Part shown: piece by piece, positions 45,932-56,016 of the stretch
How positions within the stretch are numbered: the stretch's first letter is position 1
Layout: each line of letters opens with the position of its first letter
DNA from: Janthinobacterium sp. LM6
Lineage (GTDB): Bacteria; Pseudomonadota; Gammaproteobacteria; Burkholderiales; Burkholderiaceae_D
Reading direction: 5' to 3'
NCBI RefSeq assembly: GCF_002002885.1
Contig: NZ_CP019510.1
Location: 744,001-808,000 of the forward strand
DNA: 64,000 nt
Notes under the pieces: generated by a model
What the model was told of the DNA's origin: nothing
Seen by the model: the letters and a program-made list of their open reading frames with translations, nothing else
Databases searched by the model: none
Program-made: the position numbers and the translations under genes

Positions 45932-46768
45932 CTACTTTTGGCAATTCACGCAGTAAAACGTGGAACGCTGTCCCTGCACGATCTGGCGGATCGGTGCGCC
46001 GCACACGCGGCATGGCTTGCCCGCGCGGTTGTACGTGAAGTACGTCTGCTGGAAGTAGCCGGACTGGCCATTGACGCCGATGAAGTCGCGCAGGGTGCTG
46101 CCGCCCTGCACGATGGCTTCGGCCAGCACGTCGCGGATCGATTGCGCCAGTTTCTCATAGCGGGCCAGGCCGATGCGCCGGGCTGGCGTCTTCGGGTTGA
46201 TCCCTGCGCGGAACAGGCTTTCGGAACAATAGATATTGCCCACGCCGACGACGATGTCGCCCGCCATCAGCACCTGCTTGATGTTGGTGCCCTTGTTGCG
46301 CGTTTTCTCGAACAGCAGCTGGCCCGTGAAGCCGCCTTCCAGCGGTTCCGTGCCCAGGCCGCGCAGCAGCGCGTGGCCGTCCAGCGGGCCGTCGGCCTCG
46401 TCATGCCACAGCACGGCGCCGAAGCGGCGCGGATCCGTCATGCGCAGCACCTGGCTGCTGCCGTCCGCGTCTTCCACGACGAGGTCGAAATGGTCGTGCT
46501 TTTGCGCCTCCGTTCCCGTCGGCAGCACGCGCAAATGGCCCGACATGCCCAGGTGGATGATCAGGGTGCCGTGGCGGAAATGGATCAGCAGGTATTTGCC
46601 GCGCCGTCCCGTCAGGCCGATGGTTTGCCCCGACAATTGTTCGCCCAGGGCATGGGGGAAGGGCCAGCGCAGGCCGTCGCGGCGCAGCACGACGGCACGC
46701 ACGGCGCGCCCTTCGATGTGGGGCGCGACACCGCGCCGTGTGACTTCGACTTCTGGCAATTCTGGCAT
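45932..46768 (-). CDS. mutM: Formamidopyrimidine-DNA glycosylase (Fpg/MutM)
   Basis: 278 residues. Bifunctional glycosylase/AP lyase that removes 8-oxoguanine. The N-terminal catalytic proline and glutamate are intact (MPELPEVEVTRRGV), as is the lysine loop GRRGKYLLIHF. An H2TH domain (VGNIYCSESLFRAGINPKTP) and a C-terminal zinc finger (CRVCGAPI ... FYCVNCQK) complete the fold. It starts the minus-strand group mutM, dynamin-like GTPase, mutY, ttrS, ttrR, and is divergent from the TPR gene. Confidence 0.96.
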   Translation of the reverse strand: MPELPEVEVTRRGVAPHIEGRAVRAVVLRRDGLRWPFPHALGEQLSGQTIGLTGRRGKYLLIHFRHGTLIIHLGMSGHLRVLPTGTEAQKHDHFDLVVEDADGSSQVLRMTDPRRFGAVLWHDEADGPLDGHALLRGLGTEPLEGGFTGQLLFEKTRNKGTNIKQVLMAGDIVVGVGNIYCSESLFRAGINPKTPARRIGLARYEKLAQSIRDVLAEAIVQGGSTLRDFIGVNGQSGYFQQTYFTYNRAGKPCRVCGAPIRQIVQGQRSTFYCVNCQK

Positions 46769-46935
46769 AGGGCTCGAATGGTGGAAAACCGGGTAAAAAA
46801 CAGGCGGGTCGCCGGCCGATGGCTGGCCCGGGCACGCTACGTCGCCACGACGTATATATTTCGTTACATACGTGAAGTACGCGATAGCCGCGTTGGGCGT
46901 AGAATCAAACTTTGCCGTTTAGCCAGGATCAGCCT

Positions 46936-48720
46936 TTGAAAAACCCTTTCGCCATTGTAACCTTGTCCGCCCTGATGGCCACGCATGCCATGGCACAGAC
47001 GCCTGTTGCCCCCGTCGATGGGGCGGCCAGCCCCGCTGCGACCGCTGCGCCGCAAGCGGCCGGTACCGAGTCCGGCGATGACGCCAAGGGCGAGAAGCTG
47101 CCCAAGGTCGAGTTGAGCAGCGATTTGCTGTACAAGCTGACCAAGGCTGAAATGGAATTCAAGAGCGGCCAGTGGCAAGGGCCGTACGTGACGATGATGG
47201 TGGCGGCGCAGCAGACGCGCGATCCGCGCCTGGCGCGCCGCGCCTCTGAAATGGCACTGGCCGCCAAGCAGGGCGGCGAAGCGCTGGCGGCCATCCGCCT
47301 GTGGCGCGAGCTGGCGCCCGAATCGGACGAGGCAACACAATTCTTCCTCGGCTTCGTCGTCTTGACGGACAAGATCGAAGAAGCGGAACCGATCTTTGCC
47401 GATCGCCTGGCCAATGCCCCTCCGGGCGCGCGCGGCGTGGCCCTGTTCCAGATGCAGCAAATCCTGTCGCGCTCGAATGACAAGCTGTTTGCGTATGCCA
47501 TGCTCACGCGCCTGGTGCAGCCCTACCTGGACATGTTCGAAGCCCATCTGGTGCTGGCGCAGGGCGCCTTGTCGCTCGGCGAGCGTGAACGCGCCATCGG
47601 CGAAGCGAACAAGGCGCTGGCGATCAAGCCGAACTCCGAGCTGGCCGCGCTGACCCTGGCGCAGGTGACGGGCGAACCCGAGGCGGCAGGCAAGGTGCTG
47701 GCCGCTTTCCTGCAAAAGAATCCGGACGCTATCGAAGTGCGCGGCGCGTATGCGCGCCTGCTGGTCGAGCAAAAACAGCTGGAGCCGGCGCGCGACCAAT
47801 TCCTGCTGCTGCTGAAAAGCCAGCCCGACAACCTGGGCGGCCTGTATGCGCTCGGCATCGTGGCGCTGCAGCTGGAAGACACCAAGGGTGCGGAGCAGTA
47901 CTTCAAGCGCTTCCTGGCCGTGCTCGACAAATCCCCTGGCGACGCGCGCGATCCGTTCAAGGCCCTGATGATACTGTCGCAGATCGCCGAGACGCGCGGC
48001 GACACGGCCGGCGCCATCGCCTGGCTGGACAAGGTCGACAACAGCGCGTCCGCCGGTTATGTCGAGGCGCGTTTGCGCCGCGCCCAGCTGATCGCCCGTG
48101 GCGGCAATCTCGATGCGGCGCGCAAGGCGCTGACGGAAATCGAAACGGACGATCCGGCAAGCCAGGCACAGGTGCTGCTGGTAGACGCGCAATTCCTGCG
48201 CGATGCCGGCTACGTGCAAAGCGCCTATACGGTGCTGGAAAATGCCTTGCTGCGCTTTCCTGATAATCCGGAACTGCTGTACGACTATGCCTTGCTGGCC
48301 GAGCGCCTGGATAAACTCGAACTGATGGAAGCGAGCCTGCGCCGCGTGATGGCGCTGGCGCCCGACAACCAGCACGCGTATAACGCCCTGGGCTACTCGC
48401 TGGCCGAACGGGGCATCCGCCTGCCGGAAGCCCATGCGCTGATCGAAAAAGCCTTGCAGATGGCGCCGGGCGACCCGTTCATCATGGACAGCATGGGCTG
48501 GGTGCAGTTCCGCATGGGTAACCTGGCTGCCGCGGAAAATGCGCTGCGCCGCGCCTATGCCGTGCGCAGCGATCCGGAAATTGCCGTCCACCTGGGCGAA
48601 GTGCTGTGGCAGAAGGGCGACAAGGCCGAAGCGCAAAAGCTGTGGCGCGAGGCGCAAGGCAAGGATCCGAAAAACGACGCGCTGAAAAGCACCCTGGCGC
48701 GCTTGAATGTCAGTTTGTGA
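46936..48720 (+). CDS. Exported TPR-repeat protein
   Basis: 594 residues from a TTG at 46936 that has AGGA 7 bases upstream and opens a clean signal peptide (LKNPFAIVTLSALMATHAMA). After a Pro/Ala-rich stretch, the rest is a solenoid of tetratricopeptide repeats, seen for example in GGLYALGIVALQLEDTKGAE and PDNQHAYNALGYSLAERGIR. It is probably a periplasmic or outer-membrane scaffold. It is found upstream of lolB and ispE in many betaproteobacteria. A strong terminator separates it from lolB. No specific function can be given. Confidence 0.85.
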   Translation: MKNPFAIVTLSALMATHAMAQTPVAPVDGAASPAATAAPQAAGTESGDDAKGEKLPKVELSSDLLYKLTKAEMEFKSGQWQGPYVTMMVAAQQTRDPRLARRASEMALAAKQGGEALAAIRLWRELAPESDEATQFFLGFVVLTDKIEEAEPIFADRLANAPPGARGVALFQMQQILSRSNDKLFAYAMLTRLVQPYLDMFEAHLVLAQGALSLGERERAIGEANKALAIKPNSELAALTLAQVTGEPEAAGKVLAAFLQKNPDAIEVRGAYARLLVEQKQLEPARDQFLLLLKSQPDNLGGLYALGIVALQLEDTKGAEQYFKRFLAVLDKSPGDARDPFKALMILSQIAETRGDTAGAIAWLDKVDNSASAGYVEARLRRAQLIARGGNLDAARKALTEIETDDPASQAQVLLVDAQFLRDAGYVQSAYTVLENALLRFPDNPELLYDYALLAERLDKLELMEASLRRVMALAPDNQHAYNALGYSLAERGIRLPEAHALIEKALQMAPGDPFIMDSMGWVQFRMGNLAAAENALRRAYAVRSDPEIAVHLGEVLWQKGDKAEAQKLWREAQGKDPKNDALKSTLARLNVSL

Positions 48721-48745
48721 TTGAATCGATTAACTCAACTATGAG

Positions 48746-48771
48746 AAACCAGCGCCATGGCGCTGGTTTTT
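48746..48771 (+). terminator. Terminator between TPR gene and lolB
   Basis: A perfect 10-bp stem (AAACCAGCGC / GCGCTGGTTT) with loop CATG is followed by further T. It lies 25 bases after the TPR gene stop. Confidence 0.8.
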
Positions 48772-48781
48772 CCTTGTGCCC

Positions 48782-49432
48782 ATGTCCAAACCCATGTCCA
48801 AACATTTCCTGCCCCTGACGGTACTGTGCCTGGCCCTCTCGGCCTGCTCGACCCTGACTTCTCCCTTTTCGTCCGGCGCCGCGCCATCGGGCAAAGCCGT
48901 CGCGCCCTACCGTGAACAGGTGGAGCTGACGGGCCGGTTGAACGTCGTGTACCAGAAAGATGACAAGCCCGAATCGGCCACCGTCAATTTCAGCTGGCTG
49001 CAGACGGCCGCGCGCACGGATGTGACCCTGTATACGCCCGTCGGCAGCACCCTGGCGACGATCGCCGTCACGCCGCAACAGGCCGTGCTGACGCAAAGCG
49101 GCAAGGCGCCGCGCAGTGCGCCCGATGTCGATACCCTGAGCGCGCAGATGCTGGGCTGGTCCCTGCCCGTGTCGGGCTTGCGCGACTGGCTGCAAGGCTA
49201 TGCCGTAGGCGCCGATGGCAAGCGCTTCGTCGCGTCACCGGCCAACGACAGCGTGACAACCAAAGACGGCTGGCGTTTGCGCTATGTGTCGTGGCAAGAT
49301 GCTGCCGAGAATACACCGGGCGCCTTGCCCCAACCGCGGCGTATCGATGCCGAACGCACCACCAGCGCGCAGGCCGATGCCGTCTCGCTGCGCATCGTGC
49401 TCGATCCCGCCCCTTCCGCACCTGCACCATGA
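48782..49432 (+). CDS. lolB: Outer-membrane lipoprotein insertion protein LolB
   Basis: 216 residues from the ATG at 48782; a GTG two codons earlier and an ATG four codons later are possible. Lipobox LSAC within a typical signal ([13 protein letters not shown]). The mature part has the LolB beta fold ([40 protein letters not shown]). LolB accepts lipoproteins from LolA and inserts them in the outer membrane; LptM, the Ig-like lipoprotein and others here are potential clients. ispE overlaps its stop by 4 bases, the common lolB-ispE pairing. Confidence 0.93.
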   Translation: MSKPMSKHFLPLTVLCLALSACSTLTSPFSSGAAPSGKAVAPYREQVELTGRLNVVYQKDDKPESATVNFSWLQTAARTDVTLYTPVGSTLATIAVTPQQAVLTQSGKAPRSAPDVDTLSAQMLGWSLPVSGLRDWLQGYAVGADGKRFVASPANDSVTTKDGWRLRYVSWQDAAENTPGALPQPRRIDAERTTSAQADAVSLRIVLDPAPSAPAP

Positions 49433-50313
49433 CACTGACGACCCTGAATCATTGCCCGGCTCCCGCCAAACTGAACTTATTTCTGCACGTTAACGGCCGC
49501 CGCGCCGATGGCTACCATCTGCTGCAGACGGTGTTCCAGTTGCTCGACCATGGCGACACTTTGCACTTCGCGCTGCGCGACGACACGCTGATCCGCCGCG
49601 CGACGGCGCTGGCCGGCGTGCCGGAAGAGCAGGACCTGATCATCCGCGCCGCGAAACTGCTGCAGGCGGAAGTGCTGCGCCGCACGGGCGCCTTGCCGCG
49701 CGGCGTCGATATCGCTATCGACAAGGTGCTGCCCATGGGCGGCGGTCTGGGAGGCGGTTCGTCCGACGCGGCCACGGCCCTGATGGCCTTGAACCGCCTG
49801 TGGCAAGCGGGGTTGAGCCGCGAGGAATTGATGGCGCTGGGCTTGCCGCTGGGTGCCGATATCCCGTTTTTCATCTTTGGCGAAAACGCCTTTGCCGAAG
49901 GCGTGGGCGAGGACCTGCAGCCCGTCGCCACGCCCGAATGCTGGTATGTGGTGATCGAGCCGGGCGTGCAAGTGCCTACCGCCGCAATTTTTTGCGCGGA
50001 AGGCTTGACGAGAAATACCGAACCCGTCACAATAGCGGACTTTTCCAGGTACCTCGCAGAAGGAAACGATGCGGGCGGGTTTGGTAAGAATGATTTACAG
50101 CAAGTGGCATGCAGTCTTTTCAAGCCGGTAGCAGATGCGGTAGAATGGCTGGGTGCTTACGGTGAGGCCAGGATGACTGGCTCCGGTGCTTGTGTGTTTA
50201 GTGCGTTTGGCAGTCAGGAAGAAGCGGATGCGGTGCTCAGCAATGTGCCACCAGTCTGGATCGCCTGGAAGGCAAAAGCGCTGAATCGCCACCCGATGCT
50301 CACCATGTTGTAA
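49429..50313 (+). CDS. ispE: 4-diphosphocytidyl-2-C-methyl-D-erythritol kinase
   Basis: 294 residues from the ATG that overlaps the lolB stop; the frame is open further upstream inside lolB but the IspE N terminus ([20 protein letters not shown]) fixes the start. GHMP kinase of the MEP isoprenoid pathway. The ATP-binding glycine loop is [20 protein letters not shown] and the C-terminal [10 protein letters not shown] motif is present. tRNA-Gln and prs follow, a long-conserved order. Confidence 0.95.
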   Translation: MTLTTLNHCPAPAKLNLFLHVNGRRADGYHLLQTVFQLLDHGDTLHFALRDDTLIRRATALAGVPEEQDLIIRAAKLLQAEVLRRTGALPRGVDIAIDKVLPMGGGLGGGSSDAATALMALNRLWQAGLSREELMALGLPLGADIPFFIFGENAFAEGVGEDLQPVATPECWYVVIEPGVQVPTAAIFCAEGLTRNTEPVTIADFSRYLAEGNDAGGFGKNDLQQVACSLFKPVADAVEWLGAYGEARMTGSGACVFSAFGSQEEADAVLSNVPPVWIAWKAKALNRHPMLTML

Positions 50314-50329
50314 AGAGCAAAAAAAGATT

Positions 50330-50357
50330 TTGCTTAGCGTCAAAAAGTCGGTATAAT
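50330..50357 (+). promoter_or_regulatory. Sigma70 promoter of tRNA-Gln
   Basis: A perfect TATAAT (50352-50357) lies 34 bases before the tRNA; a TTGCTT -35-like hexamer (50330-50335) is 16 bases upstream of it. Confidence 0.6.
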
Positions 50358-50391
50358 ACTGGCCAACATGACGGCAAGCAGTCAGTAACGT

Positions 50392-50468
50392 AGGGGAATC
50401 GCCAAGCTGGTTAAGGCACTGGATTTTGATTCCAGCATGCGAAGGTTCGAATCCTTCTTCCCCTGCCA
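50392..50468 (+). tRNA. tRNA-Gln (anticodon TTG)
   Basis: 77 bases including an encoded CCA. Acceptor AGGGGAA / TTCCCCT with discriminator G; D arm GCC...GGC; anticodon arm CTGGA-TTTTGAT-TCCAG, giving anticodon TTG for CAA codons; T arm GAAGG-TTCGAAT-CCTTC. It lies between ispE and prs, its usual place in betaproteobacteria. Confidence 0.95.
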
Positions 50469-50556
50469 CAATTTCACCGTAGTCTGTCGATGCGAAGTTG
50501 GCGTCCAGTACGGGAAAAAGCAGATATGTCGCCACGCGGCATATTCTAAACAATGA

Positions 50557-50587
50557 CTGACCGGGCCTATGCCCGGTTAGTGCTTTT
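50557..50587 (+). terminator. Hairpin between tRNA-Gln and prs
   Basis: Stem CTGACCGGGC / GCCCGGTTAG (one wobble), loop CTAT, followed by TGCTTTT. It may terminate the tRNA transcript or form a leader structure 32 bases ahead of prs. Confidence 0.5.
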
Positions 50588-50618
50588 CAAGACTTCTATA
50601 TCACCTCTTGGGACTCCC

Positions 50619-51569
50619 ATGGCTTACGAAAACCTGATGGTTTTTACCGGCAACGCGAATCCAGCGTTGGCAGAGGGGGTCGCAAAAAACCTCGGCATCC
50701 CTCTCGGTAAAGCAAACGTTTCGAAATTCTCCGACGGCGAAGTAATGGTCGAGATTAACGAAAACGTGCGCGGCAAGGATGTTTTTGTTTTGCAATCCAC
50801 CTGTGCTCCAACCAACGACAGCTTGATGGAAATCATGCTGATGGTTGATGCCTTGAAACGTGCTTCCGCTGGCCGCATCACCGCCGCGATTCCTTACTTC
50901 GGCTACGCCCGCCAAGACCGTCGTCCACGCTCCGCGCGTGTGGCAATTTCGGCCAAGGTGGTGGCGAACATGCTGGAAGAAGCCGGTGTCGAGCGCGTCC
51001 TGATCATGGACTTGCACGCTGACCAGATTCAAGGTTTCTTCGATATCCCAGTCGACAACATCTACGCTTCGCCAATTTTGCTGGGCGACCTGCAAAAGAA
51101 AAACTACCAGGATCTGCTGGTGGTGTCGCCGGACGTCGGCGGTGTGGTACGTGCGCGCGCCCTGGCAAAACGCCTGGGCTGCGACCTGGCCATCATCGAC
51201 AAGCGTCGTCCAAAAGCGAACGTGTCCGAAGTGATGAACATCATCGGTGAAGTCGAAGGCCGCAACTGCGTGATCATGGATGACATGGTCGACACGGCAG
51301 GCACCCTGACGAAGGCTGCCGAAGTGCTCAAAGAGCGCGGCGCGAAAAAAGTCGTGGCGTATTGCACGCACGCGGTGCTGTCGGGCCCGGCGATTGACCG
51401 TATTTCGGCCTCGCCACTCGATGAGCTGGTCGTGACCGACACGATCCCCCTGTCCGAAGCGGCCCTGGCCTGCGGCAAGATCCGTCAATTGACGTGCGCG
51501 CCGCTGCTGGCCGAGACGTTCAAGCGCATCATCAAGGGCGATTCGGTTATTTCCCTCTTTATCGATTAA
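50619..51569 (+). CDS. prs: Ribose-phosphate pyrophosphokinase
   Basis: 316 residues from the ATG at 50619 ([20 protein letters not shown]), preceded by GGGA; an in-frame ATG at 50553 would add 22 unrelated residues. Makes PRPP from ribose 5-phosphate and ATP for nucleotide, His and Trp synthesis. ATP/Mg site at [21 protein letters not shown]-binding loop at [33 protein letters not shown] near the N terminus. Followed by rplY. Confidence 0.97.
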   Translation: MAYENLMVFTGNANPALAEGVAKNLGIPLGKANVSKFSDGEVMVEINENVRGKDVFVLQSTCAPTNDSLMEIMLMVDALKRASAGRITAAIPYFGYARQDRRPRSARVAISAKVVANMLEEAGVERVLIMDLHADQIQGFFDIPVDNIYASPILLGDLQKKNYQDLLVVSPDVGGVVRARALAKRLGCDLAIIDKRRPKANVSEVMNIIGEVEGRNCVIMDDMVDTAGTLTKAAEVLKERGAKKVVAYCTHAVLSGPAIDRISASPLDELVVTDTIPLSEAALACGKIRQLTCAPLLAETFKRIIKGDSVISLFID

Positions 51570-51599
51570 TTCGACAAGAGCAGCAACAGACGTCACCTG

Positions 51600-51668
51600 C
51601 GGCGCGACCGGCTTTTTGCCTGTTGCGCCGTAGTATTTTAGTTTTCGGGGCGCGTATGCGCCCATTTT
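51600..51668 (+). other. Two hairpins in the prs-rplY gap
   Basis: Stem CGGCGCGAC / GTTGCGCCG (51600-51630, one wobble) and stem GGGCGC / GCGCCC with loop GTAT (51648-51663) followed by ATTTT. The second may be a weak terminator of prs. Both lie before the rplY leader hairpin. Confidence 0.4.
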
Positions 51669-51700
51669 CGAAGATTCCTGGTCGCGGGAGTCTTCATAAC

Positions 51701-51718
51701 ACAAGGCGCAAGCCTTGT
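51701..51718 (+). promoter_or_regulatory. GCAA-capped hairpin before the rplY ribosome binding site
   Basis: ACAAGGC-GCAA-GCCTTGT, a perfect 7-bp stem with a stable GNRA-type tetraloop, ends 5 bases before the TTGGAG site of rplY. It could control access to the mRNA. Confidence 0.35.
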
Positions 51719-51735
51719 TCTTCTTGGAGTTTCAC

Positions 51736-52344
51736 ATGAAAGTTATCGCATTTAAACGCGAATTGCAAGGTTCCGGAGCGAGCCGCCGCCTGCGCATTTC
51801 CGGCCAAACCCCTGGTATCGTCTACGGTGGCGCTGAAGCCCCAGTGCTGATCTCGCTGGATCACAACGCCCTGTACCACGCGCTGAAAAAAGAAGTGTTC
51901 CACTCGTCGATCCTGGACCTGGAAATCGACGGCGTTTCCCAGCAAGTTCTGTTGCGCGACTTCCAAGTCCACGCATACAAACAACTGGTTCTGCACGCTG
52001 ACTTCCAGCGCGTTGACGCTAAGCAAGCTATCCACGTGAAAGTTGCTCTGCACTTCACGAACGCTGATGTTTCCCCAGCAGTCAAACTGCACGGCGCGAC
52101 CATCAGCCACGTAGCCAACGAAATCGAAGTTTCGTGCCTGCCAGGCCAACTGCCAGAATTCATCAACGTTGACCTGTCGAACATCGACGTCGGTCACTCG
52201 CTGCACGTTGGCGACCTGGTCCTGCCAGCTGGCGTGACCGCTGTCACCCACGGCGCCAACCTGACCATCGCTACCGCTTCGGTACCGGCTGGCCACGTTG
52301 CTGCTGAAGCCGCTGCTGCTGAAGTTGTTGCTGACAAGAAGTAA
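51736..52344 (+). CDS. rplY: 50S ribosomal protein L25 / general stress protein Ctc
   Basis: 202 residues from the ATG at 51736, which has TTGGAG upstream; an ATG 21 bases earlier overlaps that site. The N-terminal L25 domain (about 1-90) binds 5S rRNA, and the C-terminal TL5-type domain (about 95-180, [40 protein letters not shown]) marks it as the long Ctc form. An Ala-rich tail ends the protein. prs-rplY-pth-ychF is a conserved order. Confidence 0.95.
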   Translation: MKVIAFKRELQGSGASRRLRISGQTPGIVYGGAEAPVLISLDHNALYHALKKEVFHSSILDLEIDGVSQQVLLRDFQVHAYKQLVLHADFQRVDAKQAIHVKVALHFTNADVSPAVKLHGATISHVANEIEVSCLPGQLPEFINVDLSNIDVGHSLHVGDLVLPAGVTAVTHGANLTIATASVPAGHVAAEAAAAEVVADKK

Positions 52345-52380
52345 TTTTGCCGCCGCAGCAATGCGGTAGTCGCAAGGAAA

Positions 52381-52413
52381 AACCCGTCCGGTTCGCTCCG
52401 GACGGGTTTTTTT
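52381..52413 (+). terminator. Terminator after rplY
   Basis: An 11-bp perfect stem (AACCCGTCCGG / CCGGACGGGTT) with a six-base loop and a run of seven T. Confidence 0.88.
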
Positions 52414-52459
52414 CTGCCCGTTTTCACCGATAATACGTTTTTACACTGCAGACACAGCC

Positions 52460-53044
52460 ATGCCCATACGCCTGATCGTCGGCCTCGGCAACCCGGGACC
52501 CGAGTACGAACAAACCCGTCACAATGCCGGTTTCTGGCTGGTGGACAACCTTGCCAACAGCTTGCCCGGCACGCGCTTGCAGCGCGATTCGCGCTACAAC
52601 GCCATGCTGGCGAAAACGTCGATTGGCGGCAACGAAGTCTGGCTGCTCGAACCGCTGACCTTCATGAACCGCTCGGGCCAGTCCGTGGGCGCGCTGGCGC
52701 GTTTCTTCAAGATCGCAGCCGATGAAGTGCTGGTGGTGCACGACGAACTCGATCTGATGCCCGGCATCGCGCGCCTGAAGAAGGGCGGCTCGGCCGGCGG
52801 CCATAATGGCTTGAAGGACATCACGGCCGCGCTGGGCACGCAGGATTACTGGCGCTTGCGCCTGGGCATCGGCCATCCGCGCACCCTGAGCCTGCAACAG
52901 CAAGTGGCCGATTTCGTGCTGCACCGCCCGCGCCGCGAAGACCAGGAGCTGATCGAGCAAGCGATCGACAAATCCTTGCAGGTCATGCCGCAGATCGTCG
53001 AAGGCAAGTTCGAGGCCGCGACCATGAAGCTGCATACGGCCTGA
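52460..53044 (+). CDS. pth: Peptidyl-tRNA hydrolase
   Basis: 194 residues. Releases tRNA from peptidyl-tRNAs that drop off the ribosome. The active-site stretch [18 protein letters not shown] includes the catalytic histidine and nearby asparagine; HDELDLMPG supplies the aspartate; [13 protein letters not shown] is the conserved glycine loop. It lies between the rplY terminator and ychF. Confidence 0.96.
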   Translation: MPIRLIVGLGNPGPEYEQTRHNAGFWLVDNLANSLPGTRLQRDSRYNAMLAKTSIGGNEVWLLEPLTFMNRSGQSVGALARFFKIAADEVLVVHDELDLMPGIARLKKGGSAGGHNGLKDITAALGTQDYWRLRLGIGHPRTLSLQQQVADFVLHRPRREDQELIEQAIDKSLQVMPQIVEGKFEAATMKLHTA

Positions 53045-53260
53045 GAACAGGGCCTGATGGCGTCATGATGCGGCCGTTTTGGCGTCATTTGCCCATCATC
53101 GGGCTTTTGAAGCGCGCGGGACACGGGTACAATTGACCCCTTGAAATGCAGCACACGCACTATCCCCGGAAAAGGGCGCACCATCGACCCCGTTTTCCCT
53201 AACAGCACGGCAAGCACGCCGATAGACGGCGCCATGTGCTTTGATTATTAAAGGTTTTCC

Positions 53261-54352
53261 ATGAGTCTCCAATGCGGTATCGTCGGCTTGCCGAACGTCG
53301 GCAAGTCCACCCTGTTCAATGCACTGACGAAAGCCGGCATCCCGGCTGAAAACTATCCGTTCTGCACCATCGAGCCGAACGTCGGCGTCGTCGAAGTGCC
53401 GGACCCACGCATGGATGCGCTGGCCGCCATTGTCAAGCCGGAACGCATGGTCAACGCCATCGTGGAATTCGTCGACATCGCCGGCCTGGTGGCGGGCGCG
53501 TCGAAAGGCGAGGGCCTGGGCAACCAGTTCCTGTCGCACATCCGCGAAACGGACGCCATCGTCAACGTCGTGCGCTGCTTCGAAGATGACAACGTCATCC
53601 ACGTGGCCGGCAAGATCAATCCGCTCGACGATATCGAAGTCATCCAGACCGAACTGGCGCTGGCCGACATGGGCACCGTGGAAAAAGCCATCCACCGCGA
53701 AAACAAGAAAGCCCGCTCGGGCGACAAGGATGCGGCCAAGCTGCTGGCCATCATGGAACGCATGATGCCGTACCTGAACGATGCGAAACCCGTGCGCGCC
53801 ATGGGCCTCGATGCCGACGAAATGGAACTGATCAAGCCTTTGTGCCTGATCACGGCCAAGCCGGCCATGTTCGTGGCCAACGTGTCCGATACGGGCTTCA
53901 CGAATAACCCGCTGCTGGACCAGCTGACGGCGTATGCGCAATCGCAAAACGCCCCCATCGTCGCCATCTGCGCGGCGCTGGAAGCGGAAATCGCCGACCT
54001 GGACGATGCCGACAAGGGCGCTTTCCTGGCCGACATGGGCATGGAAGAGCCAGGCCTGGACCGTCTGATCCGCGGCGCCTACAAGCTGCTGGGCCTGCAA
54101 ACCTACTTCACGGCTGGCGTGAAGGAAGTGCGCGCCTGGACCATCCATGTGGGCGACACGGCACCGCAAGCGGCCGGCGTGATCCACACCGACTTCGAAC
54201 GCGGCTTCATCCGCGCGCAAACCATCGCCTATGACGACTTCATCGCCTACAAGGGTGAAGCGGGCGCCAAGGAAGCGGGCAAGATGCGCGCCGAAGGCAA
54301 GGAATACGTGGTCAAGGATGGCGACGTGCTGAACTTCCTGTTCAACGTCTAA
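53261..54352 (+). CDS. ychF: Redox-regulated ATPase YchF
   Basis: 363 residues, exact family length. OBG-like P-loop protein that prefers ATP and binds ribosomes. G1 GLPNVGKST (7-15), switch region [40 protein letters not shown], and the C-terminal TGS-like domain ([20 protein letters not shown] ... VLNFLFNV). The gap to pth (216 bases) holds the promoter region. A terminator follows. Confidence 0.97.
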   Translation: MSLQCGIVGLPNVGKSTLFNALTKAGIPAENYPFCTIEPNVGVVEVPDPRMDALAAIVKPERMVNAIVEFVDIAGLVAGASKGEGLGNQFLSHIRETDAIVNVVRCFEDDNVIHVAGKINPLDDIEVIQTELALADMGTVEKAIHRENKKARSGDKDAAKLLAIMERMMPYLNDAKPVRAMGLDADEMELIKPLCLITAKPAMFVANVSDTGFTNNPLLDQLTAYAQSQNAPIVAICAALEAEIADLDDADKGAFLADMGMEEPGLDRLIRGAYKLLGLQTYFTAGVKEVRAWTIHVGDTAPQAAGVIHTDFERGFIRAQTIAYDDFIAYKGEAGAKEAGKMRAEGKEYVVKDGDVLNFLFNV

Positions 54353-54404
54353 GGACAGATGCTTGCTGGCGAGCGCCGGCAACATACTGCATTCGTCCAT
54401 TGCG

Positions 54405-54438
54405 AAATGCCGCTCAATGCACTTGGGCGGCATTTTTT
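54405..54438 (+). terminator. Terminator after ychF
   Basis: Stem AAATGCCGC / GCGGCATTT with a 13-base loop and a run of six T. It ends 26 bases before the glycosyltransferase start and separates conserved from accessory genes. Confidence 0.78.
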
Positions 54439-54463
54439 GTTTGTCTATTTGAAAAGGCCTGCC

Positions 54464-55387
54464 ATGCAGCCGGAGAAAACGCCGCTCGTTTCCATTGTCA
54501 TGGCCACGTACAACAGGAGCAATATCCTCGGGTACGCTATTCAGTCGGCACTGGCCAGCACCGTGCAGGATTGGGAGCTGATTATTGTCGGCGATTGCTG
54601 CACCGATGATACCGCCGAGGTGGTCGCCGCGTTCGGCGACGCGCGTATCCGCTTTGTGAATCTGGAAACCAATTACGGCGAACAGACGGGGCCCAACAAT
54701 GTCGGCGTCAGCCTGGCGCGCGGCACCTATCTGGCATTCCTGAACCACGATGACCTGTGGTTGCCCGATCATTTGCAAAGCAGGATTGAGGTCCTCGAGC
54801 GCACCGGGGCCGACCTGGCCTTCGGCCAGGGACTGGTGGTTTTACCTGTGGGATATCACATGGTGGGGGCGCTGGCGGACGGCGTGCAACCGTACCGGCC
54901 GTGGATGGACGTGCCCGCTACCCTGTGGGTCATGCGGCGCGAGCTGGCCCTGCAGATCGGCCCATGGCAGCCTTCATGGGAAGTGCGCTGCTGGCCGTCG
55001 CAAGCCTGGCTGCACCGCGTGTATCGCGCGGGACGGCCGATGCTGGCCCATCCCCGCATCGGCGCCATCCTGATCCAGTCTGGCAGCCGCAGCAATGCCT
55101 ACCTGGACCGGCAACACGCCGAGCATGCGTTCTGGTGGGCGCACATGCAGGATCCGTTGAATATTCTGCAGGCTGTCACCACGCTGTATGGCAAGGTAGG
55201 TCGTGAGCGCCTTATTGCACCGCTGCAGTCCGCGATAACGGCCATGAAAGCGTTGTCACGTCGTCTTTGTTATATGTTGGGGCTGTGGCCGCCGCATCCC
55301 GGCTTCTGGCTCAAATATTGGCGCAAAGGCACATTTTTACGTGAATTACGCCATCGCCGGGGATTGAAGGACATGCCGCGGCGATAG
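54464..55387 (+). CDS. Family 2 glycosyltransferase
   Basis: 307 residues from the ATG at 54464, with GAAAAGG upstream. GT-A fold: LVSIVMATYNRSNILGYAIQ at the N terminus, nucleotide-binding WELIIVGDCCTDDT and the metal-binding LNHDDLWLPDHL. The C-terminal third is basic and has no membrane helix. It probably adds a sugar to a surface polysaccharide or O-antigen. The donor sugar cannot be read. It starts a three-gene cassette with an epimerase-like protein and a flippase. Confidence 0.85.
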   Translation: MQPEKTPLVSIVMATYNRSNILGYAIQSALASTVQDWELIIVGDCCTDDTAEVVAAFGDARIRFVNLETNYGEQTGPNNVGVSLARGTYLAFLNHDDLWLPDHLQSRIEVLERTGADLAFGQGLVVLPVGYHMVGALADGVQPYRPWMDVPATLWVMRRELALQIGPWQPSWEVRCWPSQAWLHRVYRAGRPMLAHPRIGAILIQSGSRSNAYLDRQHAEHAFWWAHMQDPLNILQAVTTLYGKVGRERLIAPLQSAITAMKALSRRLCYMLGLWPPHPGFWLKYWRKGTFLRELRHRRGLKDMPRR

Positions 55388-55443
55388 ATAATACGGTTGC
55401 AACACATAAGAGCATTTTTATAAAAATTTTAAGGGTAAATCTG

Positions 55444-55995
55444 GTGGCTGAGAAAGATAACTGGTTGTTGGCAGGCGCGAAGCAGGATGGCGTCAGCATT
55501 ACCAAGGAGTGGAAGCCGACGGCGCCTGCCTTGATCGATGGCGTGATCTTTCAGGAAATCAAGCCTGTCTTGACGGCGTACGGCAGCCTGACTGAAATTT
55601 TCCGCACTGAATGGGTGCCCGATGCAACAGCACAGATTGGCCAGATATTCGCCTCGACCCTGGAGCCCGGCGGACTGAGCGCCTGGCATGCGCATGCCAT
55701 TACGACGGATCGCCTGTTCGTGGCGGCGGGCCAGATGCGCGTGGTGCTGTACGATGCGCGCGAGGATTCGCCCACCTTTGGCATGCTCAACGAATTCAAG
55801 CTGGGCACCAGGCGTCCCGGCCTGCTCGTCGTGCCGCCGCGCGTCTGGCATGGCGTGCAAAATTACTGCAGCACTCCTGCCATCCTCGTCAATGCGGTGG
55901 ACCATGCGTATCGCTATGATGCGCCGGACCACTGGCGCGTGCCGGCCGATTCGGACACGGTGCCCTATCGCTTCTCCAACGACAGGCATGGCTGA
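55444..55995 (+). CDS. RmlC-like cupin (dTDP-sugar 3,5-epimerase family)
   Basis: 183 residues from a GTG with AAGGGT upstream. Its layout follows dTDP-4-dehydrorhamnose 3,5-epimerases: IDGVIFQEIKPVLTAYGSLT, FRTEW, a cupin core with SAWHAHAITTDRLFVAAGQM, VVLYDARED, VPPRVWHGVQNY and a C-terminal DHAYRYDAPDHWRVP. It would epimerise an NDP-4-keto sugar. Motifs around the active-site histidine differ from classical RmlC (no GLHFQ), so the substrate may differ. Confidence 0.75.
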   Translation: MAEKDNWLLAGAKQDGVSITKEWKPTAPALIDGVIFQEIKPVLTAYGSLTEIFRTEWVPDATAQIGQIFASTLEPGGLSAWHAHAITTDRLFVAAGQMRVVLYDAREDSPTFGMLNEFKLGTRRPGLLVVPPRVWHGVQNYCSTPAILVNAVDHAYRYDAPDHWRVPADSDTVPYRFSNDRHG

Positions 55996-56016
55996 GATGC
56001 CCGGCCCGGCTGAACG

